The notes below the pieces were generated by a model. It saw nothing but the letters and a program-made list of their open reading frames with translations. It ran no database searches and was not told where the DNA came from. This document shows positions 34,428 through 44,745 of a stretch of 64,000 nucleotides of DNA, piece after piece. Numbering within the stretch: the first letter of the stretch is position 1; every line of letters begins with the position of its first letter. Made by a program: the position numbers and the translations under genes. Source of the stretch: Isoetes taiwanensis (taxonomy: Eukaryota > Streptophyta > Lycopodiopsida > Isoetales > Isoetaceae); contig JAJEKV010000021.1 of NCBI GenBank assembly GCA_021234155.1, positions 14,321,760-14,385,759 on the forward strand, read 5' to 3'.

Positions 34428-34747
34428 GGTGAAAGCATGCTACGGTGTACCACTTTTGGAACCCTCAAAAGTACCTTCACTGGGTACTTTTAAAACTGGT
34501 ACTTTCTGTTTTTTCTTCCCATTAAAATCAATTCAAAACTTTTGAATTGAAGGTCAATAACATGTCAATCTATAGTATTAGAAGATAACAATACTATTAG
34601 AGACTAAGATTAATGAACCAACTCTCAAACTTATGGTTTATTGAGACATTTATGCAAGTTCCCAGTACCTAGCGTTGGGTACTTTTTTGGGTAGTTTCGC
34701 ACTCCCTAAAAAGAACTTTAGATGGTACACCCTAGCATGCTTTCACC
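34428..34747. mobile_element. MITE, 320 bp, with 6-bp target-site duplication
   Basis: Inverted ends GGTGAAAGCATGCTACGGTG and CACCCTAGCATGCTTTCACC are flanked on both sides by CCACAG (34422-34427 and 34748-34753). The interior is AT-rich, with GGGTACTTTT-type words near both ends. No coding frame. It inserted 20 bp beyond the chromovirus LTR. Confidence 0.85.
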
Positions 34748-34753
34748 CCACAG

Positions 34754-35257
34754 TTAAGTAGAAAGCATTTCATTTCATCTGGTGTGGTTGGCTACTGCGT
34801 TGTAGCCTCCAGATATTTTCCAAGGCATTTCATCTGTAGTGTAGTGTTATTCCTGTAGGCCAGGCTATGTTCGTAGCGTTATTGTTGTTTTGTGCACTGG
34901 CCATAAGAAATAGGGCTACGACGAGATTAGCCGTAGCACGGCGGGAGAAAAAAAGCAACAAAACTTAAACACGGCTTGAACAAGGGAGGAAAAGCAGGAA
35001 AAACGCAAGCACGACAGCAAAACTACAACAATGGAAACGATGTTCTACGGCAAAACCAAAGGAGATGCAGATTCGCCTCCTCCCATCTCCGTTGCTATTT
35101 TTCTTGGCATTTTCTAATTTCCCTGGCCTTAGATTTGTGAAAGTAAAGATCTGACGGTCCAAAATAAGGCACATCAGATTTTGATGACATGGAAATTACA
35201 CGTGGATAGGCTAGAATTTGAGGAAAGGCTGTAGGCCCGGTAGGGCTGGTGTGCTAA
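34754..35257. other. No gene recognised
   Basis: A short minus-strand frame (34965-35174) has no family resemblance. The stretch ends in a run of about 24 A at 35257-35280 that directly precedes gypsy coding sequence. Confidence 0.5.
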
Positions 35258-35292
35258 AAAAAAAAAAAAAAAAAAAAAAAGATTATCAGGAT

Positions 35293-36670
35293 TACATGAA
35301 AGAAAATGCTTTTCTGCAAGTCTTCCAAGATGACTTTTTTGCTTACAGCTCCAAGGATAATCATCTCGACAAATTGGAGTTAATCTTTCATAAATGTGAT
35401 GAATCTGGTATTAGTTTGAATCCGGAGAAGTGCACTTTTTTGTGTCACTTCAGGTGTTCTGAGTAAAGATGGCATTACCACGGACCCTGCAAAAATCAGT
35501 TGTGCACGCAAAGCTCAAAGGAAACACGCTCATTCCTTGGCAAGGTAAATTATTATGCAACCTTCATTCTTGGACTTGCTGCCATTGCAGATCCCATTCA
35601 TAAACTCACGAATGATGAATCCACTTGGGCTTGGAATCCCAGGCGGATGCAGCGTTTCAAACATTGAAGGTTCTGCTCACTCATGCACATGTTCTTGTTC
35701 CACCTCATTGGGACAAAGCATTTCATGTTCATGTTGATGTTTCTGCTTTTGCTATTGGTGCTGTTCTTTCCCAGAAACATGATTCTCATACTGACAAGCC
35801 TATTAGATATGCAAGGTGAAAACTCAACCGTGCCGAGAAAAATTATTCTGCCACAGAATGTGAGGCGCTTGGACTCATCTTCTTCGTGCAATGGTTCCGT
35901 CACTATTTATTGGGCAGCAAAATCAAGTTCTTTGTTGATCATCAATCTCTGCTCTATCTGATCAACAAGACCATGCCCACGGATGCATTACCTGCTGGGT
36001 ACTACTTTTCCAAGAGTTTGTTCCTTTCAAAATCATTCATAAAGCAGGCAAGTCTCATGCCATGCCTGATTATCTTTCACGCATCCACACGGATGACCCA
36101 ACCACGAGTGTTTCTGATACTTTTCCAGATGCTCAACTCTTCTTGGTCACAACCACGCCTCATTGCTTTCACGACTATCAACAACATCTTCTATCTGGTG
36201 CATTATCGTCAGAAGACCCACTCTCTCTCCTGAGAAGCTTCGCTTACGCTGTCAGCGAAGCTGGCGACGTAAGACACGAAGGCCTTGATGGAGGACATTT
36301 TAGTGGTGATAACACGGCACGAAAAATCCTTCTGGCCGGCTATTTCTGGCCCACGCTGTTCAAGGACGCCCACGCTCATGCACGCAACTGTGATGTCTGT
36401 TAGCGCGTGTGACGCTTTACCTTTAACTCCAGTTTCTACGTGATTGCTTTTCAGCAAATGGGGCATGGATTTTATTGGGCCCATAGATCCACATGCTCGA
36501 CACTCCCGTGCTCGCTACATTCTTGTTCTTATAAATTATGCAACTAAGTGGGCAGAAGCTTGTGCCCTACCAGATAACACGGCTGCCAGCACGGCATGCA
36601 TGTCATTACACGCTTCGGCTGCCCCACGGAACTCGTTAGTGACCGGGCGGATCTGGCCATGACAGACAGT
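35293..36670 (+). pseudogene. Degenerate Ty3/gypsy pol fragment
   Basis: In order on the plus strand: RT active-site region FLQVFQDDFFAYSS with SLNPEKCTFLC (35300-35460); the connection region; RNase H (QADAAFQTLKVLLTHAHVLV, HVHVDVSAFAIGAVLSQKH, then FFVDHQSLLYLIN); the MPDYLSRI linker; integrase zinc finger (HEGLDGGHF...CDVC, 36270-36403); and the integrase core start KWGMDFIGPI with YATKWAEA (36456-36560). The second catalytic Asp region lies in another frame near 36630. Frame changes occur at least five times, and it stops before the third catalytic residue. The RT box differs from the chromovirus above, so it belongs to another gypsy lineage. No LTRs were found. Confidence 0.85.
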
Positions 36671-37539
36671 GCCGAAATAGCAAGTTCTTCCAAAAGCTTG
36701 CCTTCAAATGCAGAGTGGCCATTACATCAGAACAAGACCCAGATTGCTTGATTGCTACATAAATCCTTTGTTTATTTTTTTGAACAGAGGTGCTCCAATT
36801 CCAAAGGGCGCCATTCCAAAGCATGGCTAAATTTATAACTGAGAAACGGTTTCACAATTCGCTTGCAGGCTTGCACGCTTGGATTGGCTGTAGGCATGGA
36901 TGAAACAGGTAAATTTTTGTATTAAGATTCCAGCTACAATGTTTTATGTAGTTCTAAATTTCAAGTGTTTCTCCATTTCTTCAGGATTCAAATCTGTACG
37001 ATAAGCTCTGTCGGCACTGCAGTTCATCGCTGTCGGATTTACTGGAATTTGGTGGGATCCATAAAGCTGGACTTTTTGCCGAAATAAACGATTATCTCCT
37101 CCATAGCCAGATCTCGCACTTTCAAATTTGAAATTTTCTTGCTTTTGAATCCTCTGTTCTACCAACTCGTTCTACCAGCTCGCTCCAGAACTGAATTCTT
37201 CGCAGATTTTTTGAAGCTGAAGAAGAGGCCGAAACAGAGTCCCTGTTTTGCCCATCATGGCAAATCGCATCCAAGAGGATGCATTGGTTGTTAGACAAAC
37301 GCAATGGTAGTGACGATTTTGGGCCAAATTGGTGGGGGAAGATGCAAAGAACAATAGAATTAGCTATTCCTCCCTGAATTTTACATAGTACAATAGTTTT
37401 TTGAAATCATTACTAGTTTGGAGAGATGTGTTTTAAACATATATTGGTTTTGCAGAACTATTGCCAGTTCACATCAAATTTAACTATATGCATTTTTTAT
37501 TTTACAATGGTTTTATGAAATCATCATGAATTTATGGGA
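36671..37539. other. No gene recognised
   Basis: Short minus-strand frames at 36944-37354 are Ser/Arg-rich without domains. Nothing else is supported. Confidence 0.5.
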
Positions 37540-37559
37540 TGGTTTTTGCCATGAAAAAA

Positions 37560-37702
37560 GAATACGGGCGTATTCTCTTTAGAATATGGCGAATACGTAA
37601 ATTTAAAAAAAACCGTATTCCAAAAATGAATACGCCGTAAGGAAATGTCAAAACAGAATACGCCCATATTCCAAGGAATACGGGCTAGAATACGGCCGTA
37701 TT
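37560..37702 (+). repeat. Subterminal GAATACG array (left end)
   Basis: GAATACGGGCGTATTC, GAATACG, CCGTATTCC, GAATACGCC, GAATACGCCC, GAATACGGG and GAATACGGCCGTATT occur in about 140 bp. Several are palindromic, so single-strand folding is possible. Arrays like this serve as transposase-binding sites in hAT-type elements. Confidence 0.7.
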
Positions 37703-38169
37703 AAGTTTTAAATGGAAAAAAAAAAACTCAACTCAGGTGACCTAGATCGAGCCTCTGCATTGGTATTTTGCGACATCGAGCTGCTTCCTTGTCACAGTTT
37801 TTGCGGTCGAAGACGTATTTCGTCTCCGGTTATCTGAGATGCTTGTTCCTGGTATGCCTGGTTCAAATGATGCTATCAAATGATCTAGCTTTAAGAGATT
37901 TAGATCAGATAGTTGAAGTAATGGTATGAAATGATCAGAGGGGTTTTTCGATGTAAACAAATGACTGGGCAATAGGAGCTTTATTAGGGCTCACCATTGA
38001 CATTGACAGACAAATCCGGTTATATTTCTAGTTGGTAACTAGCCAATTACAGTTTTTATATGTAGAACTGTGGACAACGCATTGTACATTTTTTTGACCA
38101 AAACTCTGTGCCCTAGTGATACCCTGATATAATGTTCCCAAATATCTGTATTCCGTCCATTCATGTAGA

Positions 38170-38896
38170 ATGGCATCCCCTTCCCATGCTCTACTGCTCC
38201 TCTGTATCGTTGCATTTTCCTTTTATATTGCCATAGCTTTCATAACTGAGTGCGGAGATTTGAAGGTCTGTTTCCCTTTAGATGGCACCGAAGACAAAGA
38301 TCTTACTAGCGGATCCAACTATACAACATCCCAGCTTCGGGTCTATTGCCATGATAAAACATTGTCTCTATATTCAAATCATTCCATCCATGTTGAGTAT
38401 AGATTACTTGAATCAGACTATTTCCTTCAATACTTGTAACAAAGCACTGGATTTGCCAGGCAAATTTCATTTTCGAAACTGTAGCGGACATACATCGGTC
38501 TATTATTGGACAGGTAAGTTGGGTTTTCGTCTTTGTAACTTCTGTTCAGCTTGGCTTAATTAGTTATCCTTTCTGAATATTATATGTGTGATGCAGGAGG
38601 ATCATCATTAGGACAATGTATATATGTTAATAGCACTGCGAATCCTTCATCTCCCACAAGCAATATCAGCAGTAAGGGCATTCATGCGACACTCTTTTTC
38701 ATATAAGCTTGCCATGTTGCTTCACATTATTTTCTTCAGGAAAATGATCATTTGTAGAACTTGATTATCAGTATAGATGAATTATCATATTGCATAATAG
38801 ATCTTCATAAGAATTATTATTTTCTGATCAGGGCCTGCTACTGGGCTATGGATGCTTATGGTGGCAATAGCTAACTTTGGCATTGGAGCTTTTTGA
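38170..38896 (+). CDS. Small secreted Cys-rich protein, GUB_WAK-like, three exons
   Basis: Exon 1 is 38170-38513 (donor GTAAGT), exon 2 is 38597-38671 (acceptor CAG, donor GTAAGG) and exon 3 is 38832-38896. Phases agree across both introns. The product starts with a signal peptide (ALLLLCIVAFSFYIAIAF). It has six cysteines in a pattern like wall-associated-kinase galacturonan-binding domains (ECGDLKVCF, LRVYCHDKTLSLY, FNTCNKALDLPGKFHFRNC, GQCIYV). It ends in a hydrophobic tail (TGLWMLMVAIANFGIGAF) after a Ser/Thr/Asn-rich stretch, as in GPI-anchored proteins. One frame change near 38400 is needed to join the two halves of exon 1, so it is either a pseudogene or a base error. There is no kinase domain. 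A cell-surface or wall role is inferred. Confidence 0.55.
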
Positions 38897-39139
38897 AAAG
38901 GACTACATTATAGGAAGAACTTTGTGTGTCATGGAAGAATGCATATAGAACATTGTAGATAAATGTGCATGTAACGTAACAAAACTTTTGAGTTACTTTT
39001 ATGTTTTAATATGAGAAACTTTACTTTTATGTTTTCTTCCCTTAATGTTGTTATTATTGCAATAGAAGAATTTACAGTTTTCATATTTAAAAAATAGAGA
39101 TTAAGCTGATAAGATCAAGTACAAATATGATATTTTAAA

Positions 39140-39240
39140 GGAATATTCTAAGAGAATATTCCGTACTCTCAGTATGCGTATTTCACGTATTCGTATTCCG
39201 TATTCATTTTTGGGTCCCTGTATTCATTTCCGTATGCGCA
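39140..39240 (-). repeat. Subterminal CGTATTC array (right end)
   Basis: GAATATTCCGTACTC, GCGTATTTCACGTATTCG, TATTCCGTATTC, TGTATTC and CCGTATGCGC occur in opposite orientation to the 37.56-kb array. It closes the unit that carries the Cys-rich protein gene. Confidence 0.65.
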
Positions 39241-39261
39241 TTATGTCACTGTGGTTTTTGC

Positions 39262-40700
39262 ACCTATATTTTCAATATTACAATTTTGGATGCTTCCAAC
39301 ATGCTAGTTGTCATCATTATATATGTTTTTTCAAGTTTTTTCTTGTTAGTTCGAAAACACATACTAAAATATGCAAGGATGCTACAATTTTTGTTTTACG
39401 TGGTTATTTACTATGCTTGTTAAAAGTTTATATTATTATAACTAGTAATTCCAGCTATTACGTTTGAACCTTTGGATTGCCTTTGGGGGGCAAACCCTCG
39501 CTCAGATGGGTTTCTGGCATATTCTAGGTATATGCTGGTATATCCCAGAATATTCTAGAAACTGCTTCAAACTTGCCATTGCCCTTAATCTGCCGATCAC
39601 TCCTGTTGTTGCGTGAGGCCGGCCGCTACTTTTCATACCGTGTAACCAGAAGGAAGTTTTAGGGTTTAAACGTTCGTCAGCTTCTTCAACAGCCGAGAAT
39701 GGTTTGAATGGTTGGACGGGCAAAGCTCCGAAGTTTTACCCATGGCAAGAGAAAGGTCACCATAGCTGTATATGCACAAACCTTTTTGAGTCTAAGGCTA
39801 CAGTTAGGTCTCACTGCCTGACCCGCCGCCATAGCCATCCTCTGTCCTAACTTCGTGGTTGGAGCATCAGAAAGGGCAGGCCAGGATTTGATAATCGATT
39901 TTATGGCTTAGATTTGGTGCGATGTCTATTTATGATTCATATTTTGATCTAATTCTTTTGTTTCTCTCATAAGCCTAAACCAGTGCCTCTGATCCTAGGA
40001 ACAAATTCTTGGTTCTGGAGTACCAAACTAAACTCAGTAAAAAGAGCTATGCAATCTTTTTTTATGTTGCTTCTACCATCGAGTTCTGCGGCTGCACAAA
40101 CAGGTCAGTTTTGAGCTTTTGGATAACTGTGGCAGCATCAATAGTGCTGGGAAGGTATTTATTATGTACTTTGAGACGTCCCTGTGAAACCATGATTCAA
40201 GGAAGCCTAAAGCAAGCGAAGCAGTGGTACAAAGGATTATTATTTCGAGATCCATTAAGTCGACGTAAAGCATTATGAACTGCTACTTCAACAACGTATG
40301 TGAAGCAGGTTTGATAATGAGCAACTTCAAGCTTTGGTAACGTGAGCACGGAGGAGGAAATGAGGCTCCTGCAAACAGGAGGGTTTATTGCTATGCTTTC
40401 TTTCGCTTTCGCTTTTTGTAATGGTTCCAATTTCGAACTGAGTGTGGCCTTCCTTTTTTATGAGAGGTCAAAAGCTATGACGCATGATCATACTTGCTAT
40501 GTCTTTTGTGGCACCTGTAAGCATTTTCCAAATATGAGTGGCAAGCCAATCCAAATATGAGTGGCAAGCCAAACATGAAAATAATTGAGATTAAGAAAAT
40601 AATGAATGCCTCCAACATCCTGCTGTCTCAAGCTAAAGCTTGCAATAATAACGTATACAATAACGTCGAAAAAGTACCTTGCTAATTCGCAACCTGATGG
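39262..40700. other. No gene recognised
   Basis: Frames at 39502-39723 (minus), 40009-40278 (plus) and 40342-40560 (plus) show no recognised domain. A short direct repeat (ATATGAGTGGCAAGCCAA) occurs at about 40532 and 40556. Confidence 0.5.
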
Positions 40701-40844
40701 TGGCCTTAGCTGGTCAATCCACCCATGAGCAATATTTTCGATAGCTCCAAGGATGTTTGCACAGGCAATAGTAATGACAAGAATGCAGATAACACACTGA
40801 ACCAGAGTTGCATGATGTAAAGACTATACAGGTTGTTTCAGATT

Positions 40845-41262
40845 TACCTGCCAAATATGTGGATTTCCCTCCCATGTTTGCCCCAGTTACTAGTTGAAAC
40901 AAGTTTTTCTTCTTACCTTGAACACAAAAGATTAAATGCTATCCAATTCCATTGCAATGTAGAAAAATAAATATTTTTTATCAATTTACAAACATTGAAA
41001 ATGAAGCTTATACCCTTCAGAGCTTCAATACAGGGATGCCTACTTTCCTCTACAATAATGTCACCTTCATCCTGCAAGCCACAAATTTCAGGCTGCCAAA
41101 CTGTATGCATAGTCATCAAGAAAATAAACAATATCTCGCCGCCACAATGCTTACCCCACAAGTGATGCTAGGCCATGCATATGTGTTGGACTGCTCAGAT
41201 CCACAAAGCTGAGAAACACGTCCAATTAAGCTATAAGACTAGCAGCAGCTTCGAAGATCTGC
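40845..41262 (-). pseudogene. MSH2-like mismatch-repair gene relic
   Basis: Three minus-strand segments follow MSH2 order. LDVFLSFVDLSS (about 41226-41190) matches the end of the MutS lever/clamp region. LQDEGDIIVEESRHPCIEAL (about 41075-41015) matches the strand leading into the ATPase. LFQLVTGANMGGKSTYLAG (about 40902-40849) is the Walker A loop, normally TGPNMGGKST. A TAA interrupts the first segment, the link to the second is frame-shifted, and a GTAAAT donor follows the Walker A exon. MSH2 pairs with MSH6, MSH3 or MSH7 to recognise mismatches. No Walker B or other exons are present, so this is a fragment. Alternative: another MutS paralog. Confidence 0.7.
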
Positions 41263-41781
41263 AAAAATATAGAGTGACAACTAAATTGGCAGTAATCATA
41301 AAACCACAAGAAAAGCATGTTTAAAATAGATGCCTACAATAACAACTTTTCACTTCTTTAACAATGTTTCTCTTAAACCTTTGTACTTGTCTTAAACTAT
41401 CATGCTCATTAATAGGCACAGTCAAATGGATCACGAAGGTGTCTATAACAGAAGTACCAGATTTGCAAACTGGGACTTTTGCATAAAGACACAACAATGA
41501 CATGTCAGTAGCAATAGCTTGCAATTAAAAACAATGGCTCGCATGCCGTAGAAGAGTGTTGCAACTTGTAATATTGCTTTCCATCTAACAACCATTTCCT
41601 AATTCAACCAAATAGAAAGGTTGTCCATGAATCTACCTACCGATCCATCATGTGAGCATTGCAAAGATGTGGTAATTTAGTAAATGGTTTATGGCAACCA
41701 AAATACTGCCAGTGTAAATCTGTAGAAAAGGTAAAAAATATTGTCAGAAAATGAAATTTTTTTTAAACGTCCTCAAAACAT

Positions 41782-41875
41782 GGTTACCCGGAACAGGAAC
41801 GGGAACCGGAACGGCACCCCAAATTTTGGAACCGGAACCGGAACACTTCGGAACGGGAACATCCAACTTTGGAAA
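41782..41875 (+). repeat. GGAAC-rich left end of hAT-like unit
   Basis: GGTTACCCGGAACAGGAACG is followed by many GGAAC/GGAACCGG repeats. The first 12-13 bases recur inverted at 43724-43736 (CCGGGTAAC). It resembles in design, though not in sequence, the GAATACG array at 37.56 kb. Confidence 0.6.
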
Positions 41876-42220
41876 AAATAAATTTTGAAAATGGATTTGA
41901 TGTTCCCATGAGCTAATTAACCTATTGAACTAGTTTTCAATTTTAAAATGTCAAAGGGTGATGTATAATAATTAGGGTATTAAAGAGTGGCTAAAATTCG
42001 CCAAATGGCTATTTTTTAGACAATTAGTCAAATTTTGTGGCTAAAGGTAATAAAGATCATTTTTTAAGGAAAAAAATAATTTAGCCATTCCAAAAGGAAG
42101 AAAATTTTGGACATCTAGAGTTTAGCCAGGATCAACTGCATCATGGCATGCTAAATCGCCTTCTTTGAAGCTGATTAAGTGCATCCTGTGCAATTCAAAT
42201 AGCCATGTTGAATCTATTTA

Positions 42221-42455
42221 GGGACCTCTGGGCGTTTGGTCTAGTGGTAACACACTAGTTCCTTAACAATGTGGTCTCGAGTTCGAGACTGCCCAGAATC
42301 GCACTTTGCATCTTGTTTGGGGTCAAATCCTAACAGACACAATGTAAGGTGGTTGGGGGCAGGGCCCAACCGAGCAATGTAGTGTGGTGTGTGGTCACAT
42401 GTCCAGTTGGATGCTGCCTAGTGGCGTGACGTTAAAATACTACCTTATCTTTAAT
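42221..42455 (+). mobile_element. tRNA-derived SINE with LINE-like 3' end
   Basis: The head folds like a tRNA. TCTGGGC (42227-42233) pairs with GCCCAGA (42291-42297), the A box TGGTCTAGTGG (42237-42247) fits TRGYNNARNNG, and GAGTTCGAGAC (42279-42289) forms the B box in a strong T-arm palindrome. A tRNA-unrelated body follows. The 3' end is GGCGTGACGTTAAAATA, matching the (T)GGACGTTAAAA found at LINE 3' ends elsewhere in the window. SINEs borrow LINE enzymes through such shared tails. Confidence 0.75.
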
Positions 42456-43232
42456 TTAGAAATCAACATTAGCTATATCAATCATGCTTTGATGGATATT
42501 GAATTTGAATCTATAAGTTGTTTAGGTTAAAGGCTATGATGAATGTTATGTAGTGAGCATTTTAAGCTCTAAGTAATAGTGTTTTATTCTTACAATTATT
42601 GACCTTAAAGGGCCCCATGCACCAAATTAGCCATTTGGATGCATTCAACCTCACCATAATATGTGTGTTCCCTCAAATGGTATCGTTTGCTCCTCATGGA
42701 TTGTACTTTGAATCTTTGTTATTGTTTTGTAATCGAAGCATATTGAACCAGTTGACATTCATGTGCTAATGAGTGCTCAGAATTTGAAGCTGAATAGTTG
42801 CACTTTAGCCACCAAACAAGAAAAATTCGCCAATACAAGAATTTCATATCATATAAATTTTATATTTTAGCCAAGTGGGAAGATAACTAAATAAAAGGAT
42901 TTTATCAAATTTCGCCTAATAAAAATCTATGAACTTTTATTTTCAATAGGTTTAGCCAACCTTAATTTGAATAGAAAAACATTTAGGACACTTAAAATTT
43001 ACCCTGATAATAATGGCCAAATGAAAATAAGGCTCTACCGTATTACATATTCTTATAAATGAACATAAAAACACCACATAGTTTAACTTTTATGACGAAT
43101 ATATCTTAAGCCATCATTATAAAAAAAGAAATCTTCTATTATAGCAAATATATGGCATGATAGCCTCGAAACACATTCATAATAAAGTAGCTAAAACAAT
43201 AGTTTTCAAAACATTAATTTCATGACAATGCT

Positions 43233-43590
43233 TTAACTAGTAGAACTAAAATCATTTTCAGCAGTAGCAATGAGCATATTCTCATTCTCATTATCACCAT
43301 TACCTTCTTCAGCTTCAATTTCTTCATCCTCACAATGTTCGGCTTCATTATTGACATTGTCGTCGTCATCTTCACATGCTGCAGGTATTGTTTCTTCTTT
43401 GTGCGCACCAATGAATTTCTCATTTGTCTTAGAACAGAATTCTATTAGTCGCATGTTTGCATCAACAAAAGTAAGATCATTAGTTTTCTACGTGCCAAGT
43501 TTGTTCCTTTTCTTTGTTGCTACGCTTCCCATGTGACTAAACAAACGCTCAATAGAAGGGCTTTTCTGCCCTGTTACGAATGAATGTCAG
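43233..43590 (-). pseudogene. hAT transposase C-terminal relic
   Basis: The minus strand reads PSIERLFSHMGSVATKKRNK, a stop, then LTFVDANMRLIEFCSKTN. This is the hAT dimerisation motif at the end of Ac-like transposases (S-x2-ER-x-FS, followed by RN-x-L and N-x-RL). An acidic tail follows (EDDDDNVNNEAEHCEDEE). The catalytic part is missing. It lies between GGAAC-rich ends, as expected for the remains of a hAT element. Confidence 0.65.
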
Positions 43591-43679
43591 AGGCACAAAC
43601 CTACCAAAATCGAAATTTGCAAAAGTAAAAGTGAAAAATAAGAAAAAAAGATGAAGGAAATGGTCAAAACAAATTTCAT

Positions 43680-43765
43680 AATTGGGAACAACGTTCCCAA
43701 CTTACCGGAACGTTGTCGGAACGGCGTTCCGGGTAACATACACATTTGGAACGGGAACAAAAGAG
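43680..43765 (-). repeat. GTTCC-rich right end of hAT-like unit
   Basis: GGGAACAACGTTCCCAAC, CCGGAACGTTGTCGGAACG and GCGTTCCGGGTAAC form an array whose last 12 or so bases are inverted relative to 41782. Candidate flanking octamers (CAAAACAT and ATACACAT) agree only partly, so the boundary is uncertain. Confidence 0.5.
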
Positions 43766-43769
43766 AACG

Positions 43770-44187
43770 CGGCCGCAATTGCCGCGAGAAGCGAGACTAT
43801 GTGCCTGTTGCCAGTTACAGGTTATTGAAGATGAAAGCCATACTCTTCTGAGTTGCCCTGCTTTTGAGATAGTCCGGAATCATTTTTTGACCTTAGCATT
43901 CCATTCCACGCTTCCACAACTTCTCAGAGCACCATCTGTGCATGACTTGGCATTATACATACTTGAGGTTCTAGATAAACGTCTGCAATTACTGAGCCCT
44001 CAGTAGTCATTATCTCCGCTTGTCTAGTATCATCATTACTGCAAAGGTTTTTCCCTTGAAAACCTTTCGAGGCAGGGGTTTTTTAATCTTAGTAGTAATG
44101 ATTGTACTATCCCATTATATGGGTCCCATGACCTATTGGTCTCCGTGGACGTTAAAAACATTATTCTATTCTATTCTATTCTATTCG
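43770..44187 (+). mobile_element. 5'-truncated LINE 3' end with (TTCTA)n tail
   Basis: The frame to 44004 encodes CACCQLQVIEDESHTLLSCP, the Cys/His zf-RVT-like motif near the end of many plant LINE proteins. A short 3' UTR follows, then CTCCGTGGACGTTAAAA (44141-44157) and TTCTA repeats to about 44187. A minus-strand relative of the same 3' UTR lies at 57995-58135. Confidence 0.75.
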
Positions 44188-44191
44188 ACAG

Positions 44192-44527
44192 TTGGCCGAC
44201 ATTTCTCAAACTCTTTCCATATGCGACGAAGGTTTTATTCCCTCGAATAAGCTCAATAAAGAAATTTTTATCTCTATATCATTGGAGTCAGAGGTTGGGA
44301 GGGAAGATGCATTAGCGCAACTTAATAATGGTGCAAATGCCTACGTTATGGATAATGCATTCGTTACTAAGCATGCCATCCCTAGAAGCTACAAAATGGA
44401 GGCTACAACGGCTGCGTGCCGGAGACTTTGTATTAATTCAAAGTCTATAGAAAGGTTATTTGGTGTGGCCCGCATGTCCAAAGATTTGATCGAAACTGTA
44501 AGCTTAGCACATGATTTACTGTGCTAA
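44192..44527 (+). other. Unidentified 111-codon open frame
   Basis: The frame begins right after the LINE tail. It encodes a mixed helical peptide (EDALAQLNNGANAYVMDNAF and ACRRLCINSKSIERLF) and ends beyond a possible GTAAGC donor at 44499. No family recognised. It may be an exon or chance. Confidence 0.25.
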
Positions 44528-44745
44528 CAAAACAAAAAACGAAAGCTACTCTGTTTTTACTACTAGGAGAAATAAAATAGGATTTGGGTTGGAATGCATG
44601 GAATTTTTTAAAGCATTAAATGTCATGCCAACAAATTCCACCCTATTCTCAAAATATCTAGAATCATGCATTTCCACCTAGAAATCAATGTTTATGTGCG
44701 CGTCATTTTGGAGTGCATTGTACTCTCAATCAAACCCCCGAATTT

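Larger units (their letters stand above)
37550..39251 (+). mobile_element. GAATACG-ended transposon-like unit carrying a gene
   Basis: The left end (37560-37702) holds about nine copies or near-copies of GAATACG, and the right end (39140-39235) holds inverted copies (CGTATTC, CCGTATTC). AAAAATGAATACG occurs at both ends in opposite orientation. The unit is flanked by TGGTTTTTGC on both sides (37540-37549 and 39252-39261), an apparent target-site duplication. Inside lies the three-exon gene at 38170-38896 and no transposase. Subterminal arrays of a short motif and a duplication of 8-10 bp suggest a hAT- or Mutator-like non-autonomous element. The superfamily is inferred. Confidence 0.6.

Noticed and set aside
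40714-40848. Further MSH2 exon after Walker A
   Set aside because: The following peptide (ILVITIACANILGAIENIAH) does not match the MSH2 sequence expected after the P-loop and is probably intron or unrelated DNA.
42227-42297. Functional tRNA gene
   Set aside because: Although the head folds with an acceptor stem and both boxes, it continues into a SINE body with a LINE-like end and the anticodon arm is poor.
43220-43423. Lys/Met-rich 67-codon minus frame
   Set aside because: Alternative frame of the acidic tail of the hAT relic; no independent support.
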